Shown: positions 6,833 through 13,510 of the stretch, piece after piece
Layout of the letters: every line of letters begins with the position of its first letter
How positions within the stretch are numbered: the first letter of the stretch is position 1
Assembly (NCBI GenBank): GCA_026996985.1
Contig: JALWJR010000045.1
Coordinates: 1 to 15,368 of the forward strand
Source of the DNA: Candidatus Kaiserbacteria bacterium
GTDB lineage: Bacteria; Patescibacteriota; Minisyncoccia; Phycocordibacterales; UBA2100
Length of the DNA stretch: 15,368 nt
Direction of reading: 5' to 3'
Position numbers and translations under genes: made by a program
Notes under the pieces: model-generated
The model's input: only the letters and a program-made list of their open reading frames with translations
Told to the model about the DNA's origin: nothing
Database searches by the model: none

Positions 6833-7174
6833 ATGAAAACAAAACAAGATAAAAGAAAATTAAGACACAAAAGAGTAAGGGCAAAAATATTTGGTACAAG
6901 CGCAAGACCTCGCGTTTGCGTATACAAAAGCAATACTCAAATAATAGCCCAAGCTATAGACGATACGACGTCAAACACTTTGTTTGCCGTCTCTTCTCTT
7001 AAACAAAAAGGCAAAACCAAAAAAGAAAGAGCAATATCTGCAGCTCGTGAGTTGGCAGACAAAATGAAAAAAGTCGGAATTGAAAAGCTAGTTTTTGACA
7101 GAGGCGGATTTGCTTATGTTTCAACTATCAAAGAATTTGCAGATACGTTAAGAGAAGAAGGTTTGCAATTTTAA
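6833..7174 (+). CDS. rplR: 50S ribosomal protein L18 (uL18)
   Basis: A 113-residue protein, near the usual 115-120. L18 binds 5S rRNA with L5. The basic N-terminus KTKQDKRKLRHKRVRAKIFGT leads into RPRVCVYKSNTQIIAQAIDD ('RPRL.VfRSnkhIyaQviDD') and ends with FDRGGFAYVSTIKEFADTLREEGLQF. Most members read FDRgGy.YHGRVkalAdaaREgGL.F, so the HGR step is VST here. This is the only ribosomal gene in the window with a recognisable Shine-Dalgarno: AAAGAGGT at 6823-6830, 2 nt before the ATG. The 16-nt gap from rplF fits a start that relies less on coupling. Confidence 0.94.
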   Translation: MKTKQDKRKLRHKRVRAKIFGTSARPRVCVYKSNTQIIAQAIDDTTSNTLFAVSSLKQKGKTKKERAISAARELADKMKKVGIEKLVFDRGGFAYVSTIKEFADTLREEGLQF

Positions 7175-7182
7175 AAAGTATT

Positions 7183-7731
7183 ATGACAGAAGAGAAACAA
7201 ACAACAAAAACAAAAGAGGAAGTAAAAAACACCAGAGGAAAAGCGCAAAAGAGAATTGCGCGTCGCAGGTCGGCTCGTCGCGATACGAGAGCTGATAAAA
7301 AACCCGAATTTGAACAAAAAATATTAAATATTCGCAGGGTAACCCGTGTTATGGCCGGAGGTAGAAGGTTCAGCTTCTCCGTTACAATGGTTGCCGGAGA
7401 CAAAAACGGAAAAGTCGGAGTTGGAGTCGGCAAAGCGACAGATACCGCATTGGCAATTCAAAAAGCGCTACGTGATGCGAAAGCAAACATGATAGAAGTA
7501 AATCGAACGGAATCCGGTAGCATTCCTTTTGACGTGTCTGCAAAATACGGCTCTTCCGTAGTAAACATTCGCCCGGCAAAGGGGAGAGGTTTGGTTGCCG
7601 GAGCTGCCGCTCGTACCGTACTTGATTTGGCCGGAGTAGCCGATGTGACTGCAAAAATAATGACAAGAAGCAAAAACAGCATAAATATTGCGCGAGCTAC
7701 AATTGAAGCTCTTAAGAAATTAAACAAATAG
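7183..7731 (+). CDS. rpsE: 30S ribosomal protein S5 (uS5)
   Basis: A 182-residue protein, slightly longer than E. coli S5 (167) because of an Arg/Lys-rich N-terminal extension of about 40 residues (RIARRRSARRD). S5 helps keep decoding accurate and lines the mRNA entry site. The double-stranded-RNA-binding part shows RRVTRVMAGGRRFSFSVTMV ('RvtkvvkGGRrfsF.alvV') and VAGDKNGKVGVGVGKATD ('vGD.nG.VG.G.GKa.e'), followed by RPAKGRGLVAGAAARTVLDLAGVADVTAK ('.pA..GtGviAGg..R.vle.aGi.dv.aK'). It ends 3 nt before rplO, with no room for rpmD (L30), which normally sits here. Confidence 0.96.
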   Translation: MTEEKQTTKTKEEVKNTRGKAQKRIARRRSARRDTRADKKPEFEQKILNIRRVTRVMAGGRRFSFSVTMVAGDKNGKVGVGVGKATDTALAIQKALRDAKANMIEVNRTESGSIPFDVSAKYGSSVVNIRPAKGRGLVAGAAARTVLDLAGVADVTAKIMTRSKNSINIARATIEALKKLNK

Positions 7732-7734
7732 CTT

Positions 7735-8184
7735 ATGGCAGGTTTAAATACAATAAGAGGTAAAATATTGAAATCAAAACCGCGTGTTGGTAGGGGTGGG
7801 AAAAGAGGTAAAACCTCCGGACGCGGAACAAAGGGACAAAAAGCGCGCGCAGGACACAGCATACGTCCGGAGATGCGTGATTTTATAAAAAGATTTCCAA
7901 AATTGCGAGGACACGGAATTCACAGAGCTCGTTCCGTAAACTCGTCCAACATAAAACCTCTTCCTGTTAATCTCGCAACAATTAACGATAAATACGAAAA
8001 CGGAGAAGAAGTTTCAATTGATTCTCTGCTTGAGAAAGGTATTGTATCACTTAGAAGCGGTAAAAAACCGGCAGTTAAAATTCTTGCCAAAGGCGCAATT
8101 GAAAAGAAAGTCACAATTGTGGGATTGCCCGTATCTGAATCTGTAAAAAAAGCGATAGAGAAAGCCGGTGGACAAATAAAGTAA
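7735..8184 (+). CDS. rplO: 50S ribosomal protein L15 (uL15)
   Basis: A 149-residue protein, the family's usual size. L15 is a late 50S assembly protein that binds 23S rRNA. The conserved N-terminal block is clear: RVGRGGKRGKTSGRGTKGQKARAG ('RvGRG.gsG.GKTsGRGhKGQkaRsG'). The next block normally reads FEGGQmPL.rRlPKrGF; here it is RPEMRDFIKRFPKLRGHG, with no GGQ. The rest has the L15 features (N...I..L..., SIDSLLEKGIV, VKILAKGAIEKKVTI). It starts 3 nt after rpsE and ends 1 nt before secY. Confidence 0.94.
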   Translation: MAGLNTIRGKILKSKPRVGRGGKRGKTSGRGTKGQKARAGHSIRPEMRDFIKRFPKLRGHGIHRARSVNSSNIKPLPVNLATINDKYENGEEVSIDSLLEKGIVSLRSGKKPAVKILAKGAIEKKVTIVGLPVSESVKKAIEKAGGQIK

Positions 8185-8185
8185 T

Positions 8186-9460
8186 ATGTTCAAAAATTTT
8201 GTACATAAAATAAAATTGCTTTTCACCGACGATGTTTTGAGAAAAAGAATGCTGTTTGTACTGGGAGCTTTGGTTGTTTTTCGTTTTCTGGCAAACATTC
8301 CGGTTCCGGGAGTTGATGTTTTGCGCCTGGAACAGTATTTCAGCAACAATCAATTTTTGGAGCTCATGAACCTGTTTTCAGGAGGAGGTCTTGCCAATTT
8401 ATCCATAGTTTTACTCGGTGTAGGTCCGTTTATTACCGCAAGCATTATTATGCAATTGATGACCGTTCTTTCTCCGAAAATAAAGGCTTTGTATCATGAA
8501 GAAGGTGAGGCCGGAAGAGTTAAATTTATTCAATATTCACGATATCTGACCGTGCCTCTTGCTGTTTTGCAGGGTATAGCATTCCTTCTGCTTTTATCCA
8601 GAGAAGGGGTGCTGGTTCATGCCGATACTTTGTCTTTTATAACAAATGTTGCGATCGTGGTTGCCGGTTCCATTCTTTTGATGTGGATAGGTGAGCTGGT
8701 AACCGAATTTGGAATAGGAAATGGGGTTTCTTTGATTATTTTTGCCGGAATCGTGGCCTCAATTCCTTCTGTTGTGGTTCAAAGTGTTTTGGCGTTTGAC
8801 ATAACGCAGTTGCCGATTTATGCGGGTCTTGTTGCGTTGGTTTTGCTTGTAACGGCCGCGGTTGTCTTTATTACGGAAGCCGAACGCCCTATTCCCATCA
8901 CTTACTCCAAAGAGGGTAGAGGAATTGCTTCCGCAAAACATGTATCAACTTACATACCTATCAGGGTTAACCAGTCCGGAATGATACCGATTATTTTTGC
9001 CATCTCTTTGATACTTTTCCCTCAGATGGTGGCAAACTTTCTTGTCGCCTCGGGAGTTGAGAAAGCGCAGTCTGTTGCGTTGGCAATTCAAGCTTTTATG
9101 ACAAACAGTTTTGCATACTCTCTTGTTTATGCAGCTTTAGTGTTTATCTTTACATTTTTCTATACGGCAATCACATTTGAACCTAAAAAAATGGCAGACA
9201 ATTTGCAAAAAAGCGGAGCTTTTATTCCCGGTGTAAGGCCGGGGGAGCCCACAGTTGAGTTTTTGGGAAATGTTGTAACCAGAATAACTTTCGTCGGCGC
9301 TGTGTTTTTGGCAATAATAGCCGTTTTGCCTATATTGGTTCAGGCCTCAGCCGGTGTCACCACATTTGCCGTAGGTGGCGCTTCCATTTTGATTGTTGTT
9401 GCGGTTGTGCTTGATATTATAAAGAAAATTGAAGCACAACTTTCAATAAGGGAATACTAA
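8186..9460 (+). CDS. secY: Protein translocase subunit SecY
   Basis: A 424-residue membrane protein, normal for SecY (about 420-440), forming the protein-conducting channel with SecE and SecG. Ten hydrophobic helices are evident. Motifs include FRFLANIPVPGVD (residues 32-44), LGVGPFITASIIMQL (77-91, the family's 'lGi.PyI.aSIImQLl'), GIGNGVSLIIFAGI (176-189), the cytoplasmic loop ERPIPITYSKEGR (233-245, usually 'eR.IPvqyakr', carrying a functional arginine), VNQSGMIPIIFA and the later GVRPGEPTVEFL. It begins one base after the rplO stop (TAA-T-ATG), completing the spc operon. All secreted proteins in this window would use this channel. Confidence 0.97.
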   Translation: MFKNFVHKIKLLFTDDVLRKRMLFVLGALVVFRFLANIPVPGVDVLRLEQYFSNNQFLELMNLFSGGGLANLSIVLLGVGPFITASIIMQLMTVLSPKIKALYHEEGEAGRVKFIQYSRYLTVPLAVLQGIAFLLLLSREGVLVHADTLSFITNVAIVVAGSILLMWIGELVTEFGIGNGVSLIIFAGIVASIPSVVVQSVLAFDITQLPIYAGLVALVLLVTAAVVFITEAERPIPITYSKEGRGIASAKHVSTYIPIRVNQSGMIPIIFAISLILFPQMVANFLVASGVEKAQSVALAIQAFMTNSFAYSLVYAALVFIFTFFYTAITFEPKKMADNLQKSGAFIPGVRPGEPTVEFLGNVVTRITFVGAVFLAIIAVLPILVQASAGVTTFAVGGASILIVVAVVLDIIKKIEAQLSIREY

Positions 9461-9482
9461 CACAATTTAATTTCAGTATTTG

Positions 9483-9491
9483 TGATATAAT
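9483..9491 (+). promoter_or_regulatory. Extended -10 promoter for the 9499 gene (likely leaderless)
   Basis: TGA-TATAAT is a perfect extended -10 element (TGnTATAAT). Only 7 nt separate it from the ATG at 9499, so the transcript should start at or next to the start codon. No good -35 hexamer is seen, which extended -10 promoters do not require. There is no obvious terminator between secY and this promoter. Confidence 0.65.
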
Positions 9492-9498
9492 AATCTCA

Positions 9499-11265
9499 AT
9501 GAAAGAATTGAGAGCATTGGTTTTTGTTGTTTTTATTTTTGCTTTATTTTCATTTGCAAATATATCCGTAAAGGGTGAAATGTTTGCCAGCCCATCCATA
9601 ACATATGACAACCTTACCGGCCCTTACTCAAAGGATCCTTACAAAGACATACTGGAGATATCACGCGCTTACGGAAAGCTTTTCGGCGTTGACGGTTGCT
9701 CTTTAGCCAAGTCAATGTCGGGGGTATTTCATGTTGAAACCGGAGGAAGGCAAAACATACACAGAAAAGGCAGTTCATTTGCCGGCTCATTCCAGCAAGG
9801 TGTTCCGTTTGTAATTGATTCTCTTAAAGTGTTGGGAGGTGATTTGGTTAAAATGTCTGCTTTGGTTGACAAAGGGGAGATAAACAGAGAGGTCTACAGA
9901 CACATGCTCTCAGCCACAAGACAAGGGCAAATTCTGGGCCCCTCCAAAGGCAGGTTCCATCATATGTACTCAACCATTATAGCTCTTGCGCAACATGCGC
10001 GCATTGAAAAAGCGCTTCAGAGTACCACCAACAATCAGCTTATACGAGCCTCTGTGCATCAGCTGTTTCAATTTGCGCCTCCCAAAGTCGGGCGCGCAAT
10101 AAACTCCGGAACAGCTAATTTTACACGAGCAAAATGGCATAATAACTGCGGGCTTACAAACGAGACTATAGCGCAAGCCGCGATAAAACTTGCCAACAAC
10201 TCATGTGGTAAAAGATTAATTCAAGGGATAAATAAAATAAACTGTGAGACCCCTGCAGGGTATGATATACAAAGTGGATTTGGCGAGGTGACAATTTCGG
10301 ATTCCGACCTTACTTCTTCCTTGCCAAGTAGTGAGCTAAATCTACAACAACTTCAAGATTTCGGTTCCTCGGGAGATATGAGAGATTATGCTCCGACTGT
10401 TCCGCCCAATGTTGATGAGCAGAATCTGCCAAAAGATTTTCTTGAGAGACCTTGGTGGGAGCAAGGAGAGAACAACTTAAACTTAGACAATGAACAAAAC
10501 AATAACCTTTTTGACGGTTCATCTTCCAGCTCGGAGTTGTTTGATTTAACTCCGGAGAGCAACCCGGAAAGTGACAACTTTGATTTAGATACTTGGAATG
10601 CAGATGATACCAACTGGTATGATTACAGTTCACAAGAAGATGCCTATACAGACACAAATCAAGAATATGTTAACGATCCAGTAGGTGATCAACAAGAAAA
10701 TACTTATACAAATCAAGAATATATTGATGGCTCAGAAGACAGTTCACAGGAAGATACCGAAACACCGGAGGATTATACAAATTTTGAAAATGAACAAAAC
10801 TCCAACGGTACGGTTGCCAATTATTTCTCACCTTTGGTAAGTGTTGGTAGGTGGGTATCAAATTTTGTCTCACACACAAATACGAATGTAAACAAAAATG
10901 AAAATGAGGATGAGCAAGACAGTCGGGTGCCAACTGAGACAGAGAGTATGCACGAACTTTTAACCGGAATTTTCACCGGTGAGGATAGTGGCGATCAAAA
11001 CAGGCAAATTTTAACACCTGATGCCAAGCAGGAGATTTACCTTCCCGGATTTGAGAAAGACAAAGGATTTATAACAAAACAAGAGCTGGAGCAAGCGCGA
11101 AAATTGTTTGAACAAGAACAACAAAACGATATGCCATTGCCCGGAGATAGTTTTGTGCAAAACAAAGGTAATGTTCAAACAGATAACGAACCCGAAGTTG
11201 CAAATGAGCCTTGGTGGAGAAGATTGCTTTCCGGCATTTATAACTTGCTGTTTTTTTGGAGATAA
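9499..11265 (+). CDS. Secreted protein with possible lysozyme-like N-terminal domain and long acidic low-complexity region
   Basis: A 588-residue protein of unrecognised family. Residues 1 to about 26 are a signal peptide (MKELR, then a long hydrophobic core). Residues about 45-260 look globular and include FHVETGG with E80, then SSFAGSFQQG (92-101). An acidic residue followed by a Gly-x-x-Gln element resembles the lysozyme/soluble lytic transglycosylase fold (E..., then 'GlmQ'), but this is tentative. Four Cys (in VDGCS, NNCGL, NSCGK, INCET) could form disulfides. From about 265 to 500 the chain is rich in Asp, Glu, Asn, Gln, Ser and Tyr, with imperfect repeats such as TNQEYVND and TNQEYIDG. 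An aromatic patch (ERPWWEQGE) recurs at the end as EPWWRRLLSGIYNLLFFWR (570-588), possibly membrane-seeking. It sits between secY and gmk with its own promoter. Function unproven; a wall-active or surface role is inferred. Confidence 0.75.
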   Translation: MKELRALVFVVFIFALFSFANISVKGEMFASPSITYDNLTGPYSKDPYKDILEISRAYGKLFGVDGCSLAKSMSGVFHVETGGRQNIHRKGSSFAGSFQQGVPFVIDSLKVLGGDLVKMSALVDKGEINREVYRHMLSATRQGQILGPSKGRFHHMYSTIIALAQHARIEKALQSTTNNQLIRASVHQLFQFAPPKVGRAINSGTANFTRAKWHNNCGLTNETIAQAAIKLANNSCGKRLIQGINKINCETPAGYDIQSGFGEVTISDSDLTSSLPSSELNLQQLQDFGSSGDMRDYAPTVPPNVDEQNLPKDFLERPWWEQGENNLNLDNEQNNNLFDGSSSSSELFDLTPESNPESDNFDLDTWNADDTNWYDYSSQEDAYTDTNQEYVNDPVGDQQENTYTNQEYIDGSEDSSQEDTETPEDYTNFENEQNSNGTVANYFSPLVSVGRWVSNFVSHTNTNVNKNENEDEQDSRVPTETESMHELLTGIFTGEDSGDQNRQILTPDAKQEIYLPGFEKDKGFITKQELEQARKLFEQEQQNDMPLPGDSFVQNKGNVQTDNEPEVANEPWWRRLLSGIYNLLFFWR

Positions 11266-11271
11266 AACAGA

Positions 11272-11287
11272 CTTGTTTTCAAACAAG
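11272..11287 (+). terminator. Weak stem-loop after the 9499 gene
   Basis: CTTGTTT at 11272-11278 and AAACAAG at 11281-11287 form a perfect inverted repeat 7 nt after the stop codon at 11263-11265. The stem is AT-rich and the downstream T-tract is broken, so any terminator function is weak. Confidence 0.3.
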
Positions 11288-11303
11288 CCGAATTTCAGTT
11301 TTA

Positions 11304-11345
11304 TTTAAAGCTTGGCGCGCCGAGCCTTAAATTTTTAAGGCTTGG
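11304..11345 (+). repeat. Three alternating copies of a 12-bp motif upstream of gmk
   Basis: TTTAAAGCTTGG at 11304-11315, its inverted version CCGAGCCTTAAA at 11320-11331, and TTTAAGGCTTGG at 11334-11345. The first and third copies differ at one base. The middle copy can pair with either neighbour: 12 pairs with one G-T wobble to the third copy, a slightly poorer match to the first. The core GGCGCGCC (11314-11321) is itself palindromic. The third copy abuts the gmk -35 box, so this may be an operator, a terminator for the upstream gene, or a pair of mutually exclusive hairpins in read-through transcripts. Confidence 0.55.
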
Positions 11346-11373
11346 TTGAAAAACACTTAAAAAAAGATATAGT
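11346..11373 (+). promoter_or_regulatory. Sigma70-type promoter for gmk (likely leaderless)
   Basis: TTGAAA at 11346-11351, a 16-nt spacer, and TATAGT at 11368-11373. The gmk ATG follows after 6 nt, so the predicted transcription start falls on the start codon. It would drive gmk, adk and pyrH. Confidence 0.6.
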
Positions 11374-11379
11374 ATTGCC

Positions 11380-11955
11380 ATGCTTGATACTTCAAGAATT
11401 ATAATAATTTCAGGACCCTCCGGAGCTGGTGAGGACAGCGTCATTGAAGGTTTGAAAAATAAAACTCCAATTGAAAGGGTTATAACCACAACCACCAGAG
11501 AACCCAGAGACGGGGAGTTTCAAGGTAGTCCGTATTATTTTATTTCAAAAGATGAATTTGAAAGAAAGATAAAAAATGATGAATTTGTTGAGTGGGCGCA
11601 ACACTACAACGACAACTACTACGGAGTAACAAAAGAAGAGCTGCAAAGAGTGGCGCGCTCCGGAGCACTTGGAGTTTGGAAAGTCGATTTTAAAGGTGTG
11701 CAATCAGCCCAAAAAATGTTTCCGGGAATAAAAGCCGTTTTAATAACGGTTGAGTCTCCGGAAATTTTAAAAAAGCGTTTGATAAAAAGAGGAGAGACAG
11801 ATGAAAAATACATTGAAGAGCGAATGAAGTATTCAAATGAATTTTTAAAACATAAAGATTTATATGATTTTGTGGTTGTAAATAAAGAAGGTAAGTTGGA
11901 CGAGGCGATAGAAACTCTGTATAATTATTTAAAAGAAAATAATTTCGTAAATTAA
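11380..11955 (+). CDS. gmk: Guanylate kinase with altered P-loop
   Basis: A 191-residue protein of normal Gmk length, expected to convert GMP and ATP to GDP and ADP. The GMP-binding part is conserved: TTTTREPRDGEFQG (T39, R40, P42, R43, G45, E46; family 'TTR.pR.GE.dG'), then YYFISKDEFERKIKNDEFVEW and NDNYYGV ('...Y.F.s..eF...i..g.FlEwa...gn.YGt'). The LID/arginine helix reads LKKRLIKRGETDEKYIEERMK ('L..RL..Rg.ds...i..Rl'). The Walker A loop is unusual: SGPSGAGEDS (residues 11-20), where the family has GPSG.GK(S/T); the catalytic lysine is Glu18 and the next residue is Asp19. It may be a lineage variant that is still active, or a protein with changed function. Transcribed from its own promoter; the stop is followed by the fold-back element. 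Confidence 0.88.
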   Translation: MLDTSRIIIISGPSGAGEDSVIEGLKNKTPIERVITTTTREPRDGEFQGSPYYFISKDEFERKIKNDEFVEWAQHYNDNYYGVTKEELQRVARSGALGVWKVDFKGVQSAQKMFPGIKAVLITVESPEILKKRLIKRGETDEKYIEERMKYSNEFLKHKDLYDFVVVNKEGKLDEAIETLYNYLKENNFVN

Positions 11956-11959
11956 TATG

Positions 11960-12118
11960 AGACCTGTTCCCAAACAAGCACTTCGTTTATTTTGGCAATT
12001 TTTGGTTGCAACTTGCTTCAAAAACGCTCACAAATACACCGTATTTGCTCGGTTTTTTCAGCTTCGTTTCGCTCAAAAATTGCTCAAAATGCACTTTGTG
12101 TTATTTGGGAACAGGTCT
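11960..12118 (+). mobile_element. 159-bp fold-back element with 15-bp perfect terminal inverted repeats (MITE-like)
   Basis: Left end AGACCTGTTCCCAAA (11960-11974) and right end TTTGGGAACAGGTCT (12104-12118) are exact inverted copies. The two halves, 11960-12037 and 12041-12118, are each 78 bp around a 3-nt centre (ACC), and 48 of 78 positions are complementary without gaps (my manual count), so the whole element is an imperfect palindrome. The innermost hairpin is CAAATAC-ACC-GTATTTG (12031-12047). ATG flanks both ends (11957-11959 and 12119-12121), as expected for a 3-bp target duplication. It encodes no transposase. The reading frame through it is open and joins adk, but the peptide resembles nothing I know. 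A structured leader RNA for adk is the main alternative. Confidence 0.5.
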
Positions 12119-12778
12119 ATGGATATTGTAATTTTGGGAATTCAAGGAAGTGGCAAAGGTACGCAAGGCAGAAAACTTTCAAAAGAATTTGGTTTTTTTA
12201 TTTTTGAAATGGGAGCGGTATTCAGAGAACTTCTCAAAACCAGCTCACCCCTTGCGGAACATTTAAAAAACATAATAAACAAAGGAAATCTGGTTGACGA
12301 TGAGAACGTAATGAAAGTTTTCTATGATGCCACAGAAAAGATAAAAGAGAAAAACAACGGCGCTCTACCGGAGAAAATGATATTTGACGGGATTCCCAGA
12401 AGGTTGGGGCAGAAAAAAGAATTTGATTTGTGGATGGAAAAACAAGATAGGAACTTTGTGGTTTTAAATATCTTAATTTCCGAGGAAGAGGCGCTAAACA
12501 GGCTTGTTAGAAGGAAAGTGTGCGCAAGCTGTGGCAAATCTTTTATGCCCGATTATGATAAAGAATTTTGCGACGAGTGCGGGGGAGAGATTGTGATAAG
12601 AGAAGATGAGTCTGCAGATGCCATAAGAGCAAGGATTAAAGATTTTAAAGAATACACGGAGCCTGTTTTGAGGGAGTATGAAAAAGAAGGAAAACTCATA
12701 AATATAAACGGAAAGCAAGCACCCGATGATGTCTACAAAGAAATAAAAGAGAAGTTATCAGATTATTTAAACAACTAG
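12119..12778 (+). CDS. adk: Adenylate kinase, zinc-LID type
   Basis: A 219-residue long-form adenylate kinase (AMP + ATP to 2 ADP). The P-loop is intact, GIQGSGKGTQ (residues 7-16, K13). The AMP-binding region includes DGIPRR (family 'dGfPRt'). The LID carries a four-cysteine zinc site, C135-x2-C138 and C151-x2-C154; the 12-residue spacing between pairs is shorter than the 16 of Bacillus Adk. The LID is followed by D.S.DAIRARI and the conserved arginines, then YTEPVLREYEKEGKLININGK. The frame stays open 162 nt upstream to an ATG at 11957, but that extension lies wholly inside the fold-back element and is foreign to Adk; ATG 12119 gives the family's normal start MDIVILG. The gene ends one base before pyrH. 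Confidence 0.95.
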   Translation: MDIVILGIQGSGKGTQGRKLSKEFGFFIFEMGAVFRELLKTSSPLAEHLKNIINKGNLVDDENVMKVFYDATEKIKEKNNGALPEKMIFDGIPRRLGQKKEFDLWMEKQDRNFVVLNILISEEEALNRLVRRKVCASCGKSFMPDYDKEFCDECGGEIVIREDESADAIRARIKDFKEYTEPVLREYEKEGKLININGKQAPDDVYKEIKEKLSDYLNN

Positions 12779-12779
12779 T

Positions 12780-13487
12780 ATGGAAAAAGACAAGAAGAAA
12801 GTGTTAATTAAACTCTCAGGCGGGGCTCTCTCTTCCGGAGAAGATAAATACACCGAGCCAACTTTGAAAAAAACCGCAGAGAAAATAAAAAACATACAGG
12901 AAAAAGGGTTTGAAGTGGCTTTGGTTGTGGGCGGAGGAAATCTTTTCAGAGGAAGAGATTTGGCGGGAAATTTATCAATTCGCCGTCCAACAGCAGACTA
13001 CATAGGAATGCTGGCGACAGTTCAAAACGCATTGGTACTGAGGGATTATTTTGAATCTCAAGGGTTGGTGGTTCGTGTCTCTTCCGCTATCTCTATGCCA
13101 CAGATTTGCGAAAGCTATATGCCGCAACGCGCGCGACGACACTTGGCGAAGGGACGCGTGGTGATTTTTGCCGGCGGGACTGGTATGCCGTATTTCACTA
13201 CTGATACCACCGCCGCGCAACGCGCTCTTGAGCTAAACTGTGGGACCTTGGTTTTGGCAAAAGACGGAGTAGATGGAGTGTACTCTGCCGACCCTAAATT
13301 GGACAGAGAAGCTTATAAGATAGACACAATCACTGCAACTGAAGCGCTGGAGAGAGGACTAAAGGTTGCAGATGCAACGGCAATTTCTCTATGTCGTGAT
13401 AACAAATTACCTATTAAAGTTGTATCAATGACTGATTTGGATAAATTTGAAGATGGCAATTACGGTACTCTGGTGTTGCCCGAGTAA
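12780..13487 (+). CDS. pyrH: Uridylate kinase (UMP kinase)
   Basis: A 235-residue bacterial UMP kinase of the amino-acid-kinase fold (UMP + ATP to UDP + ADP), usually a hexamer controlled by GTP and UTP. Motifs: VLIKLSGGAL (residues 8-17; the usual 'KlSGEal' has G for E), VVGGGNLFRG (49-58), RRPTADYIGMLATVQNALVL (68-87), GGTGMPYFTTDTTAAQRA (132-149) and LAKDGVDGVYSADPK (159-173). Length is normal. It starts one base after the adk stop (TAG-T-ATG), so adk and pyrH are coupled. The gene ends at 13487, 23 nt before map. Confidence 0.96.
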   Translation: MEKDKKKVLIKLSGGALSSGEDKYTEPTLKKTAEKIKNIQEKGFEVALVVGGGNLFRGRDLAGNLSIRRPTADYIGMLATVQNALVLRDYFESQGLVVRVSSAISMPQICESYMPQRARRHLAKGRVVIFAGGTGMPYFTTDTTAAQRALELNCGTLVLAKDGVDGVYSADPKLDREAYKIDTITATEALERGLKVADATAISLCRDNKLPIKVVSMTDLDKFEDGNYGTLVLPE

Positions 13488-13510
13488 CTGTTTTACTGTA
13501 TTGTACTTTT

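Noticed and set aside
7458..7862. 134-codon open frame on the minus strand opposite rpsE/rplO
   Set aside because: It lies entirely opposite well-conserved ribosomal genes, with no recognisable domain, so it is a shadow frame.
11957..12118. 54-residue N-terminal extension of adenylate kinase starting at ATG 11957
   Set aside because: It lies entirely within the fold-back element, resembles no Adk N-terminus, and ATG 12119 gives the normal MDIVILG start.
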